Positions 23,415 through 35,350 are shown, counted from the stretch's first letter. The stretch is 64,000 nucleotides of DNA from Mariannaea sp. PMI_226 (GCA_024336345.1 JANFOG010000001.1:5208001-5272000), one strand, 5' to 3'. Program-made: numbers and translations. Notes: a model not told the origin generated them from the letters alone.

Positions 23415-24063
23415 GAGGATTAGGATCTTGTGACGAAACGAATTTGAAGAAAAGTTGAGAAATGGAACAAGATTCACGAAGTAACTAATGAAAGATATCT
23501 GTCGGGTTTCTTTTCCCTCATCTATGTAGTTTGTGTTGGCGGTCAAATCTGCCTATTACATGCTGTTGGTGCGAATTCGCGCAAATACGCCTCTGTCTGC
23601 GCCTTTGTGAGGCCAGCTCGGAGGCCCATCATTGATACGTCACAAGAGCTGGCCAGCCAACTGAAAAAAGTTTCTCCAATACATTTTGCGATGGTGTGGC
23701 GCCTGGAGACTTTCTATTTGCTCTTCAAGATGCCGGTGAGAAAGTGGTCGGCCTCCAGCATAAAACTCCACACTCAGCAAATCCAAACAAGGCATCGGTC
23801 ATGGCGTCGAAGACAGGCAGCAGTGGCATCGTTATGAGGCTTCCTCTGATGTGGAAAAACTTGGTTTGTTGGGTCTTTGATGCCTCGAGGGTCGCCTTGT
23901 TTGCTCAGGCAAGGCAGATTATTCTCTGCATGGAGGTCCATTGCACCGATAGATCTCTCAGCTCATGAAGGCCATATAGTCGAGCGATTCCTCTCTCTTA
24001 TTTCGCTAACTTTACCTCTTCTGCATGCTCTCTATTCTCTTCTACATCAATCTGTTTATTCCA
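23415..24063. promoter_or_regulatory. Bidirectional promoter between helicase-AAA+ gene and unknown Cys-tail gene
   Basis: 649 bp separate the two divergent ATGs (23414 minus, 24064 plus). Frames within are short and not protein-like. The part nearest the plus-strand ATG (about 23990-24060) is pyrimidine-rich, as in many fungal transcription start regions. Shared regulation is possible but only inferred. Confidence 0.5.
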
Positions 24064-25484
24064 ATGTATCGTCAGCCGCGCACCCCCAACCACCGTTTCA
24101 AACCATCCTCTCTCGCGCCGTCTCGGCCTTCACCCTTGGGAGAGCTGGTTGAGACAGTCACTCAAGATGGCCTCAAAGTTCCCGATTTTATTACGCGTGC
24201 TGTCATTACTGGTGCGGAAGTAGTTTCCTCGTATAACTGGATTAAGGATGCTTCTCCAAAAATTATGATCCCAGGTAATGTTGGCTTGACAAACGCATTT
24301 TACAGTTTCTAACATGATCAGGCAAACCTCCCATATGGACTCCCCCAAGAGAGTCTCCCAAGCTATCCCAAGATACTGGCGATTACTATCGTGACATCAA
24401 CGCAGCGTCGTATCCTCCCCATCCTTTAGAGCCTGCCATCGTCTCTATCATGAAGATGAATCCGAAACCTTTGCCTGTAAATATTGTCGCTTGCGGGAGC
24501 ACTATCGGAAACCTTTTGCGATTCGTTGGAGTCTCGACTTCGGACAAGACAGTCCGTATCCTTGTGGAGGCCATCGGCGAAACAGTACACTTTGTTCGTA
24601 GAGAGAAATCGCCCAAGGAACTCATCAAGGACATCAAGGGCTACGGGCATACATTTCCCGAAGCTTACACAACTTGGGACCAAACGACGAAACGGTCATA
24701 TTCGCATCAGAGAGTTGCCCGGTATCAATTCGGTGGCCTTGATATGATGGTTCGCTTTGAGGGAGATGGCTGTATCGAAACTTCCAAACGCACTACCGAT
24801 ATCCATCCAGTCAAGCTTGAATCTTCCCAGATCGACAATGGCTTCCAGGACCTTTTTGCATTTACGATTGACAGTAAAACCTTGGGTCCGGCCCGCAACA
24901 TATCGGAGCTCCAAGTTGTTGAAGGAGGCATGGAGGTGCCAATGGACGCAATTTTCGACCTCAAGACCCGGTCGGCCCAATATTACTCTGACCCCAAAGT
25001 TGTTCTTGAACAGCAAATTCATCGCTTGTGGGTATCACAGATCAAACAGTTCATCGTTGCAAAACACAAACAAGGGAAGTTTCTATCTCAAGATATTTCG
25101 ATCATGGAGATCGAGCCCGATGTCAAGAGATGGGAACAACAAAAGCAACCAGAGCTGATGCGACTTGCGGCATTGTTGCATCTCATTGTGAACCGAGCGC
25201 GACAGACTGAGGACGGAAAACTGGAACTTGTATGGTTCCCCGGGAAGCCTCTTGAGATACGCAAACAAGCCCCAGGCTTGAGTGACCTGTTGTCCGATTC
25301 CGTTAGGAAGGATTGGGTTGCCTGGCTAGCAAAGAGCAAGCCACACGTCGAGAGACATGGTGAGCCAGATGAGAAGGATGAAAGGGAAATATCAGAGAAG
25401 GACTTTAATGCCGATGAGAACGAAGCCCTTGATTTTTCTGCCTGCGATAGAGAGTGCGGCTATTGCGGTCGGTGTATGTATTGA
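24064..25484 (+). CDS. Fungal protein of unknown function (often mislabelled geranylgeranyl pyrophosphate synthetase), 457 aa
   Basis: Exons 24064-24274 and 24322-25484 with a 47-nt intron give 458 codons. An in-frame ATG at 24025 is an alternative start, adding 13 residues. The sequence belongs, from memory of similar fungal proteins, to a widespread family that databases often call geranylgeranyl pyrophosphate synthetase. No prenyltransferase DDxxD motifs are present, so I do not accept that name. Conserved-looking blocks are KIMIPGKPPIWTPP (about 68-81), VACGSTIGNLLRFV, FVRREKSPKE, GYGHTFPEAYTTWD, RYQFGGLDMMVRFEGDG and YYSDPKVVLEQQIHRLWVSQ. The charged C-terminus ends in CDRECGYCGRCMY, four cysteines in 11 residues, suggesting metal binding or a lipid/thiol site. 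It is divergent from the helicase-AAA+ gene across 649 bp. Confidence 0.85.
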
Positions 25485-26980
25485 AGCATTGAGAGCTGGC
25501 TTTTACGGGGTGGCTATGGATAGGATGTTATTGTGCTTACTCGGGCTGCCAGGGACAAGGTTTGTTTGTATCACGCAACAAGTTGAATGAGTATGCCAAA
25601 TTTGATCTGAATAATGTTACTATATGCCTTGTACAGATTACATGATTGAGATCTCAGCTTCATGCTCTTAGTTTCTACGCGGCTGGAATAGTTGGCACAA
25701 TTATTTCTGTATCACCTCATCGCATTCGGCCGTCACGGATCGTTGAACGGCGCCGTTAATTTGTGGGTGAGATGAGAATGAGTTGTGTTCGTCCGGCTTG
25801 CTATTCGATGGTGTCCCTCTTGTGACAGAACTCAGTAACGCCAAAAATAGATGGCATGATCTGTTCTGATCAGACTGTACGAGTCTAGTGTGGGGCTATC
25901 TTTCTTCAGTCGTGTTATTTTGACAATTGAGTGTTCCAACGTCACTCATTCAGCGGATTCCCCATTGTCAAACATTATTGCACGAGAGCCTCAGGTCCAT
26001 TCAGCGTGCACAACCCCAGAGACTACCATGCTGAACACCTCTTTCCCCCCAAGTAGTCCGTCTTACTGTGACTTTGCAATGGCCTGAATCTGGCACCACT
26101 GGTGCTGTCCTGCCGGCAGTGGCGGATGCTGCAGATGCGCACACGAGACGTGTTTCATGGGGATGCGGATCGCAATGATTCAGGGGAACTGTCACTGTCG
26201 CGTCCACAAAACAGAGGCTGTGCAAAAGCGGGCGACCTGGAAAAAATGGAACTCGGCCCCAGTTATTGGTCACCGATTTGCCTCTCTATTTTTGCCAAGG
26301 GCGTCTCGAGCCTGACAGGGCGAGAACAAGAGCCGCCGCGCACCATCGATCGCTTAAGTGGTGGGCGTTTATTGAGATGTTGGCCTGATAGATTGATTTA
26401 TGTTCGCACCATCAACTGTCACGCCAGCCAGTCAGCCAGCCAGCCAATAAGGGGACCTGCTTGACCTTGAATGCCACAGGGAGGCTGAATCGATGCGTCG
26501 TACTAGCGTACAAAAGAATTGCAGTGACTGTCTATCAATTGCGTCTATGTCTGTGGTTCCCTTTCTCTTTATCACCCAAAACCGTGTCTGCCATTTTGGC
26601 TCTTTGTGCACAGTGGAGGACCAGTTCGGGACCGAGTGGAGTGGAACGAGCTGGACAGACCACCGCTCTTCAGCTAGCATCTGATAGTGGACAAAGGTTC
26701 TATGCAACTGGGTCGGATGAGGCTCCTTTTGAGTGGGCAGAGGGGTTCTACCTCGTGCCTACAAAGTTACAACGATGCAAATTGCAAAGAAAATGGGTGT
26801 GCTCCAATGGAAGGGATGGGCAAGTCTTGCCCAAGAACGATTTGCCCGACGGCTTGAACGGGCCGACGAGGCTGTCATTCTGCCAGGGTTGGTACAAAGC
26901 GTCAGATATACTGGGCTATGTAAATGTCAGTGGCCGGAAACGCGAAGACTCAGAAGGTATGACCAAGTGAGTGGACGGAA

Positions 26981-27008
26981 AGATTGATTGATTGATTAAT
27001 TGATTGAT
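26981..27008. repeat. GATT/ATTG simple repeat
   Basis: A short tetranucleotide microsatellite (GATT units with one ATTA interruption) in the gene-poor interval. Function unlikely. Confidence 0.7.
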
Positions 27009-28780
27009 GCCACTGCGATGGAATGAATGGTGGCATTTTTTATGCCTCGACTTGCCCTCTACGGCTAATAAGAGGACCAACATCCTGCTCCCAGCGGGGG
27101 GGATAGAGCTTAAACTACCACGCGACCGTTAGGGCCAAAACGTGCCAAAAAAGATGAGTTTTTTTGCCTCCATCGTATATCTTCGCCAGCCATTTTGCCT
27201 GTTTTGTCCAAGGGGGAGGGACTCGCAGTGGCTAGTGGGTTTGGTTGGTGGGCATCCAACGGGATGGTGCCATTTAGCAGGAGGTGGAATGTGGGGAGAA
27301 GCCTTGTCAAACAAGACATGACAAGACAAGACAAAGAGAAAGCCCACCGAGATATCTCTCAGCACACAAACATAAGTGCAAGAATTTTGAGCCTGGTCAT
27401 TTATTAGCGACTGGACCCTGATGGGGGTTTTGGAGGGGAAGCCTGTTATGTGCACCGGTGCTGTGCCGCAGCCCGCGGAGTCCACTGGATCCTTGGGACA
27501 AGATTGGTAACGGTGAGAGGGGTCAAGTTCCAGGGGGGCCATGGATCTAACTTGGCTCTTTTTATTCTGGGGCTCGGAGACCTGTTCCCGTTCTTAGTGC
27601 AGCAACAGTAGGCTTGATCCTTTGTAGCCATTCGGTGAATTGGTGTGGTCAAAGGTCAACATCAAGACAGGATCCAGAACGTGACTGGCTGGCACCCCCG
27701 CCTGTCTCCGGGGGGGTTGGCCACCCACTCTGCCACTCAATCGGGCAGAATAAAAAAAAAAAGGCAAGGTAAAAAGATGGAGAATCGACACATGGGGTGT
27801 GTGTCGCGGCGTACTCGTATTGAATGGGGTGGCAGGGAGAGAGTGCAAATAAGCGGCCTACGGATCAAGCACGGGCGGGACGACAGAACATTGGGAAGCT
27901 ATATTTTCCATCTAGGGGGGATGGACTATGCCATGAGACAGCTGAGACTACGTACAGGTACGGATACACAGGACCATCAGCAGCGAAAGATGGGACGAAT
28001 GCGCGGTGGAAACTCTGTGTCGACATCGTACGCGTCCGGTTGCGCAGATTTATAGCTGGATGTTTTAGGTACAGGACAGGAGGACCCGTAGCCGCCAAGT
28101 CATGATGAGGATAAGGGAGTGTGTGGATAAGGGGGGGATCATCATGACGAGAGACCTCTCGCTAAATACGAGTACGGGGCCACACCCCAAAGAAGCAAAC
28201 GCTGAGCACCGCATGTTCTTTGTTCAATCAGCGCTGAAAATCAATGCAGATGTCACATATTACGAGGAGTTTGGCGCCAAATCCCATTTGCACAACCTTT
28301 TCAGAATGAGAATGAGGGTAGGGCGATGAGAACACGGATACGGCTTTGGGCATGGGGAGTTGTCCGTGGAAAGTAAAACCTTGACATTTTTGTTAAGAAA
28401 AAAAATTATCGATTCTCGCCAAATGCTCATGATGATGAACAAAGATCGGCCCGGAAATCCTACGCAGGCCTGAACCGTACGGCTAATTATGATTTGCTAG
28501 GCGTGTGCAGGGGAGTCAGTCGAGAAGTGTGCAGCAAACAAAGGAGATCAACGTCAAACAAATGACCGCCAATGCGCCTCAAAAAAGAAATGAAGTATTA
28601 GGTCGTGTGCTGCCCGCTTGGCTTCGTGGGACCCAATGTTTGGCCTCTGTTTCATACACGCAAGCTCAAGTTTGCCACATTGGTACAGATATATCCAATA
28701 TGTGCGCTGCTCTATAATTGTGCCCCCCTCCCCTTTTCTCTGGCCGTTTTCCTCGTTTTCCTCTCATGCGGAGAACAATT

Positions 28781-28792
28781 GGGGGGGGGGGG
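28781..28792. repeat. Poly-G run of 12
   Basis: A homopolymer of 12 G bases in non-coding sequence; its length could be affected by assembly or slippage. Confidence 0.7.
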
Positions 28793-29873
28793 AGACAAAT
28801 TACCTAAGTGCTGCACTGTTCTCCGTATCTCCCTACAATGTCAGGTAACCAGTTCTTCAGGTGCTTTGAGTCAACCTGCATGAACCAGCATCTGATACAG
28901 GACGCCATGCTGCTGCACTACTGCACATTCAAGGCAGGTCAATCCGATATTTAGTGGTATGGGGACATTGGGCCATGCTGCCGGGACACTACCTGGCTAC
29001 GTGCTCCATGTGTGAGTTACAATGGATGGAGCCCGTCTTTTAGTCCAGGAATTAAGCAACCAGCCACTGGAATACTAGGGATGGATAGCGTCCCGCCAGT
29101 CTGTGTAGGCCACCTATACTTACCTACTCCGCACCCCCTTCGGTGTTTCTGCCATTTCAGGGAACCTGATGACTACCAGGCACCCCGTCACTGTTGTGCT
29201 GTACTTCCTCGGGCCTGTACCTCATCCTTTCGTTCCCCTCAGGTACCTCCAAATCACTGCGTACCTGAACCTAACCAAGCCCATACATAGTGCTCCCTTA
29301 GACGGTAGACAAGCAACCTACAGTAAGCAATCAATCAAGGGAGCTCTCCTGGCTATCGCTCCGTACCTTTTTTTCCCTTGCCCGAGAAATATCCTGAGAA
29401 TATCCCCCTGATAGACACACTCCCCTCACACTTCCAGGGCGCTTCTTCCCCTCCATCCTCCTTGTCGCATCCTGGGATTCTCGAACCCCAACCGATTCTT
29501 TTGCCACATCGAGACCCCAGACGTGTCTTCCCCCCCTGGTTGGGGAGCTGCCATCTTTTGTTCATTTACCCGTCGTTCGCTCTCTTGGCCTCTTACTTCT
29601 GGACCTCTTTTGTCCGTTATCCTAACTCGTTTGCTGTTCCTAAAGCTTTGGCCCGGCTAGAACTGCACTCTTGCGAGAAGTTGCACTTCTTCCTCTATCT
29701 AATTTGTTCATCTCTGGTACACACGCAGCGTCTACGTCAACCGCAAGTCGAGCTTGCTGAGGACGTCGTTCCGGAGAAAACTTGCGAATATTTCCTAAAG
29801 TCGGACTGGCTCCGGCTTCTGTTGAACCAGTAATTCGGATCTGTTCCTGAATTCCTAATAGAGAACCATCAGC

Positions 29874-31280
29874 ATGCATTTGACCAAGAAAATCGACCGC
29901 GCTTTCCAATGGGCCGGCGAAAAGGTCGGGGGCCAGGCCCGAACGACCCATTCGGAGCAGTTCAAGATGCTTGAGACGGAGATGGCTCTTCGGCATGATG
30001 GTATGTTTTCTTTGTATGCCCGATAAAATATGCCTCTAAGTCCTGTTTCTAACACAATGGCTTTCCTCTTAGGTATGGAGCGCCTCCATAAGTCAATGGG
30101 ATCCTACATTAAATGGGCCTCTAAGCGCAGCGAACTGCTCGAAGACAAGGAGCGCAGCACTCCTGCAGCCCACCTGGGTCGCACCATGACTACTCACGGT
30201 GAAGATTTCGAGCAGGATTCCGAATTTGGTAACTGTCTCCTCTCTCTTGGCCGTGCCAACGAGCGCATTGCTGGGATACAGGAAACATATGTTGATTGCG
30301 CCACTGCTACCTGGCTCGACAACTTGGAGCGCAACTTGGCCATGATGAAAGAGTATCAGGTATGAAACCGCGCAACCCTTGTTGCTATTCTGATATTGTT
30401 ATTGACACTCGAACCAAAACAGGCCGCCCGCAAGAAGCTCGAGAATCGACGCTTGGCTTACGACGCCAGCAATGCCAAGATGGCCAAGGCCCGCCGAGAC
30501 GACTTCAGAGTTGAGGAGGAGGTCCGGATGAACAAGGCCAAGTTTGAAGAGTCCACCGAGGAAGTTATCCGCCGCATGCAGGATATCAAGGAGTCTGAGA
30601 CCGATAACATCTCTGCCCTGACCCAATTCCTCGATGCGGAGCTCGACTTTCATGAGCGCTGTACTGAAGAGCTCCGCCGTGTTCGCCAGTCATGGGCAGG
30701 AGCTGCTACATCCCCAACATATGGCGAGCGTCCTGGTCCGGTCTATACGGAGCGCCCTAGCCCACCAACCCGGAGCCGTTCTAATACGGCGCGATCTTGG
30801 CAGCAACCTCGTCAGCAAGCCGTTTATGAGGAGCCCGAACCCGAACCCCAAGTCCCTCATGAGCCCATTCGCATTCCTACTCGATCTCCAAGTACTCGTC
30901 GCCTTGCTCCACCTCCTCCTCAGCCTCCCCGACCTTCAATTACCAGAGCGTCAACCTTCGACGGGCGCTCAGCTTTTCCCCAGGCCACACCTCTGGTCAG
31001 TGTAAACTTGCGGCCGACCGGGGCTCCCCTGTCCCGGGTCGCAACTGACGGAAGCGCTTACAGCCGGGGCGGCGACGACATCTTCTGCGATGACATTTCC
31101 ACCACGAGTCGAAGCGGCAGTCCAGACTGGGGTGACCGCAGTGCAAGCCCTGCTACGAGCTATGGCAGCATGAGCAGAAGTACCAGTGCCCTTGCAAAGA
31201 AGCCGCCCCCGCCGCCCGTTAACCGTGCCAAGAAACCCCCACCACCTCCACCTGCCAGGAGGGAGAATATTGGATATTAG
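29874..31280 (+). CDS. BAR-domain protein with proline-rich C-terminus, 3 exons, 423 aa
   Basis: Exons 29874-30000, 30073-30359 and 30423-31280 (introns 72 and 63 nt) sum to 424 codons. The N-terminus MHLTKKIDRAFQWAGEKVG could form the amphipathic helix 0 of an N-BAR domain. The BAR helices run to about residue 245 (MERLHKSMGSYIKWASKR, ARKKLENRRLAYDASNAK, DNISALTQFLDAELDFHERC). The rest is disordered and rich in Pro, Ser and Arg, ending in two runs KKPPPPPVNRAKK and PPPPPPARR that are potential SH3 ligands; the protein itself has no SH3 domain. BAR proteins bind and curve membranes in endocytosis and actin-patch function. This fits endophilin/amphiphysin-type fungal proteins, with partner binding through the tail being inference. 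Confidence 0.92.
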
Positions 31281-31752
31281 ATGACTTTAGATGCCTCGGT
31301 TTTTGCTTTTCCTTTTTTTATGTGACCCGATTTTCATGTTATAGGTACCATCTAGGTCAATGGTTTTCTGGCGTTGGGGCAATCATCTCTATGAACTGGG
31401 AAATTGGGGTGATGGTCAGAGCTAAACAGAATGCAATGATAACGAACCTTGTTCACACTTCAAAGGTCCGAATTACAATTGAATTATTTCTTGACATGGT
31501 TTTACAAACATTTTTCTATCACTGGCGTGTCAATGGGACCGAATTTCTGGTCGATTATTTCTCCTAGATAAGTACCTGTAGGCAGGAAGAGCTGGGCTCT
31601 TGTCGGCCTGGTAATGGCACGTGACCGCGTCTTTGCCTGTGAAGCTTCAGCTCTTGATCAGCTTTCTGACAACAAAACACACCCTGTTTTTGTGTCTTTT
31701 ACACCGTTCCCTCGCTGTGACACCCGGTCCAATCTCTGGTCCAGACCCGAAG
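31281..31752. other. Intergenic between BAR and cyclin H genes
   Basis: 472 bp holding the 3' UTR of the BAR gene and the promoter of the cyclin gene. No gene is supported. Confidence 0.5.
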
Positions 31753-32866
31753 ATGGCGACCGAAGACGAGCGCTACAGGCAATCCAGCCAATTCCGCCTC
31801 TGGTCTTTTTCTCCTGCCAACCTCCAGGAGCTCAGGGCAAAGACCAACTCCCTCGCAAAAGAGCAGATTGCGCCGCGTCTCTCTATCGATCCGCCGCCCG
31901 ACTTCCTAACCCCAGATGAGGAAACCCGCCTCGTCAAGTTCTTTACCGTGGAGCTCATTCGTGCCGCTCAGTTCTGCGAACTACCTACCGAGATCCGTTC
32001 CACCGCCGCAGTCTTCCTACGACGCTTCTACGTTACGAACTCGGTCATGACGTACCCTGCCACCGACTTGCTCAAGACTTCACTGTTCTTTGGGTGCAAG
32101 GCAGAGGGCTTCTTCTACAAGCTAGGGGCATTCTCGGAAAAGTTTCCCAACACCACGGGCGAACAGATCCTCGCGGGAGAGTTCCTGCTCTGCCAGGGCA
32201 TCCGCTTCGCATTTGACGTGCGGCACCCCTTCAGAGCTCTAGAGGGCGCGGTGTTGGAACTCCGGAAGAGATTACCGGATGAGGAATCACGAATAAACAG
32301 AGTCCATGCTCGAGCACGAGAGATTTTGAAGTTCAGTCCCCTCGTTACCGATGCCTATTTCCACTACACACCGAGTCAGATGATGATGGCTGCCATTTCC
32401 ATCGTAGACCACGATCTACTCGACATTCTCGTTCCTCTTCCCATGCAAAATGGAAACCAGGCTCATGTTCAGGCTCATACCGACATGCGAGAAAAGATCA
32501 TGAACACAATTGGCGCTTGCCGCAAAATGTTGGAGGAAGAACCACCAGAGCGTATGACGGATTATTGGGGTACTGTATGTCGATCACCACAATGAAATCC
32601 TGCAACCCGCCACCTCTGCTAACATGCTACAGCCCGAGATCGTTAAAGCAATGAAGCCACTTCGAAAGAAGCTGCAAAAATGTCGAGATCCCGATCGAGC
32701 GAATCTGGTCAATCTTCAACGAGCGAGACGCGAACAAGCCCTTAATAAAGAAAAAAAAGCGACAATCCAGACCGATGACGGGGCAGTCTTTGGTGATGAA
32801 ATACAAAGAGAAGCGAAGAGAGTCAAGCTGGAGAAGATGGATGACCCATTCGGCCCTCCTTTGTGA
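31753..32866 (+). CDS. ccl1: Cyclin H homologue, TFIIH/CAK subunit (Ccl1), 351 aa
   Basis: Exons 31753-32574 and 32633-32866 (58-nt intron) give 352 codons. The ATG at 31753 is the first that begins the conserved MATEDERYRQSSQFRLWSFS; the frame is open upstream to 31621 without family similarity. The SQFRLWSFSP N-terminus, the first cyclin box (about residues 55-155: FFTVELIRAAQFCELPTEIR, TAAVFLRRFYVTNSVM) and FHYTPSQMMMAAISIVDHDL in the second box are typical of cyclin H/Ccl1. The basic, charged C-terminus (RRKKLQK..., EAKRVKLEKMDDPFGPPL) is also usual. It partners Cdk7/Kin28 in the CDK-activating kinase of TFIIH, which phosphorylates the RNA polymerase II CTD in the nucleus. Confidence 0.93.
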
Positions 32867-34395
32867 GGTAAGGATGTCAGGTACACATATATACGGAGTA
32901 AAACATGAACGAGCACCATGTAGACTCTAGCCTTGCTACTACCAATTACAGATAGCAAGGCAGAGTGGTCTTCGTCTTCATGATTGATATTACATACGGT
33001 GGTTTCTTGACAATGTTCAAGGTGCCTTGGTCTCCTTGACTAGGATGTCCGATGCCAAACCGCCTTCCGGCCAACAACAAACCTCTATCTGCCGTCATCT
33101 ATCTTTTAGGCCGTTGTAATTTCGGTGGGCGCTGGGATTCCTAGCTACATGGACCTAGTAGAACTAGAGGAGCCAGGAAACTGCGTATAGAGTCTGACTG
33201 GCGGTCGCCAAAGGGTCAAGCCCATTTGTGCTCTGGAGAAGCTTATCGGGCCCATCAGTCCCACAGTCTCTCCGGTTACCAGGCTCGGCATATTTGGTCC
33301 AAATATTCCCCCAAAATTCAGAACGGGAGAGTGGAATTAGTCAAATGGGGACTGCTTGACAACCCAGACCCAACATTTTGAACATAATCCAGCTTAATTA
33401 TCTAGCCGAGGGAGTAACAGCATAGCATTACTCAAGGAGAAGTAATGCTGTCGGTCTCGTACATGACGTGTAATAGCCAGTAAGGCCAGAAGACAAAACA
33501 CGAATATATAATACGACCTGCCAGCTTTTGGGAGGTATTGTTCTTGCCTCAAACATATCTTGTACCGTCAGCCCGAAGATGCCTCTAAGCATAATTGACC
33601 TGATATTGAGCCCGACGACTGAAAGTTCTCTGCAGACCTTCGGCATCTCACTACAGAGCGACGAAGGCACCAGTTTAAAGAATAGTTACGTGACGCGAAT
33701 GTTTAGTCGCAAGTAGATCGTCTGTATGTGTTCCTTTATATATTTGCTGATACCATGAGATACAATTTCATTAATCCATTGTAGAGTATTTCCATCTAAT
33801 TGTAGGGGGCAATATTTTTATACTGGATAGTGGACGCACATGTTGGGTCAGATACGAGTCGCTGGCACACAACTCGTCGAGACCAACAAATTCGAGTTAC
33901 ACTATTAGCATCACCGGCTCACAATGTTCGAATATATGTATTCATCAAATTGGTAAGCTGCTGTTCATTTAAAGAAAAAAAAAATTTCTATAGAATTGGT
34001 AGATGTAAGTGGGATCATCAAACAGAGACCTTCAAATAGAGCACCAATTCAGCCATATGACGCTTCGGTCAATATCTGAGATACTTGGCCAGGCACCTGA
34101 AAGGAAGAGCTATTTACTTTTGTTACAAGCTGGTAAAATAAATAAAAATTAAGATTGCAATATAATCAGGTGAGTAGGCATGGATGATAACCGAATCCGC
34201 GTTTATACTAAACAAGAATATAACTTGCACCGTCGGGACTGGCCCGGATTTCGACCGGGGATGCCGAATGGTGTCAAGCCTCGGTCCGTGGTTACCAGGT
34301 CGCAAGTCCACCAGGCGACAACTAACTCTCCAACAACATCTCGATATCACCGCGTGTTTCTAATGCCTAGACAGCAACCAACGAAGAAAAAAGAC
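32867..34395. other. Intergenic, upstream of Pxp2-like gene
   Basis: About 1.5 kb with no supported protein gene. It holds the cyclin H 3' UTR, AT-rich sequence at about 33720-34170, and a tRNA-length palindromic element at 34236-34309, listed separately. Confidence 0.45.
34236..34309 (-). other. Degenerate tRNA-like element
   Basis: Read on the minus strand, a 74-nt stretch has a 5' end GGACTTG and a 3' end CCAGTCC that pair at 6 of 7 positions, a D-loop-like GGTAA, and a perfect 5-bp T-arm stem CCCGG/CCGGG. The T loop reads TCGAAAT instead of TTCGAAT, and the anticodon arm needs a bulge. It may be a decayed tRNA or a chance fold. Confidence 0.3.
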
Positions 34396-34600
34396 ATGTC
34401 CAAGCTGTCTCCCCCCCTCAAAGCGCTTATCAATGCATCTTTTGCGCGTCCCGGCCCTCTCCCTGCACCCAGCCAAGTCCAGGCGCTCTTCCAATCAATC
34501 GCCCAAGATGCGTCCGGGCGTAACCTCGGGGTGAAATCATGGCTGGCAATTTCAGTACGTACAAGATTTCCTTCATCTCACGATATATGTATATATGTGA

Positions 34601-34634
<34 letters not shown>

Positions 34635-35350
34635 CATCGCTCATTCTAACTGCGATGTAGACTGCGACAACGTTCACCCTCAATTCGCCAGACTCATTGC
34701 CAGTCCTCCACGACGTGGCATCACAGAATGGAGACCCGGTGCAAACAGCCGAGTTTATGAGGGAAGTTGGGCTCAAATGCATCAGTTTCAATGGCATTCC
34801 CCGGACTATTAATTGTTTAAACGCGTTTTATGCGTCACTTCCCAAAGAGATCGCCTCACAACTCTCCACGACCCCCAGTCGGAGGCCCACACCACAGAAC
34901 ATTGAGGCAACCTTGGCGCGAGGCCGCGGGCTCTGGGATTCAGTTTACCGACCTTTTGAAGATAAGCTGTATGAGAAGCTAGCGCTCTCTCACCCAGATC
35001 TACCCATGTATATCCTAAGTCACCACTACTCTGGCCTACTCACGGATCCCCCAGCTTCAGACCGCGGGACCCTGGCTTCAGTCGGAAGAATCCACACGTC
35101 CATGGCGGCTGTTTCTTGTCTACGAGCGCAGACGGGTGTCGGACCTCAGGTCTTGTCGCACGTGTTTGGCTTGAAGAAGGGCTTTGAAGATGGAACATTT
35201 CGAGATGATCAGGACGGTGAGGGCGAGGAAGCAGTCCGGTGGTTGGCTAGCGACCAGGGCTGCGAGTGGATGTTGAGGACAATTGATCGGATCGTTGAGG
35301 TGATGGGAGGATCAACATTTGCTCCAACCTCGAGGGAGTCGAAACTTTAG
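34396..35350 (+). CDS. Pxp2-like peroxisomal matrix protein (AhpD/CMD-like) with SKL signal, 282 aa
   Basis: Exons 34396-34554 and 34661-35350 with a 106-nt intron give 283 codons. The start [20 protein letters not shown] matches the usual N-terminus of this fungal family; an in-frame ATG at 34363 would add 11 residues. Visible blocks are [38 protein letters not shown] (an AhpD/carboxymuconolactone-decarboxylase-like core), [20 protein letters not shown] and [20 protein letters not shown]. The C-terminus is SKL, the canonical PTS1. This agrees with Pxp2-type proteins being imported into peroxisomes; a redox role is suggested by the AhpD-like fold only. The intron contains a run of 32 T. Confidence 0.87.
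34603..34634 (+). repeat. Poly-T run of 32 inside the Pxp2-like intron
   Basis: A homopolymer of 32 T lies between donor and acceptor of the 34555-34660 intron and forms an extreme polypyrimidine tract. Length in the real genome may vary. Confidence 0.85.

Larger units (their letters stand above)
25485..29873. other. 4.4-kb gene-poor interval upstream of BAR gene
   Basis: No open frame here has convincing protein character; those over 100 codons (for example 26461-26970, 27645-28055 and 29378-29833) are low-complexity, lack family motifs and overlap open frames on the other strand. Simple repeats are present: CCAG/TCAG units at about 26423-26448, (GATT)n at 26981-27008, an A run at about 27752-27762 and a 12-G run at 28781-28792. 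The 600 bp before 29874 is pyrimidine-rich and could be a long 5' leader or promoter. A non-coding transcript or a very small gene cannot be excluded. Confidence 0.5.

Noticed and set aside
24064..25484. Geranylgeranyl pyrophosphate synthetase as a name for this gene
   Set aside because: No DDxxD-type prenyltransferase motifs are present in the translated sequence.
26461..26970. 169-codon frame in the gene-poor interval
   Set aside because: No protein-like pattern or family motif, and overlapping frames are also open.
29378..29833. 151-codon plus-strand frame just before the BAR gene
   Set aside because: Pyrimidine-rich leader gives an artificial Pro/Ser/Leu-rich translation; no motif, and the BAR start at 29874 is clear.
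34603..34634. Poly-T as the tail of a retroelement insertion
   Set aside because: It lies inside a well-defined intron with no element or target-site duplication next to it.
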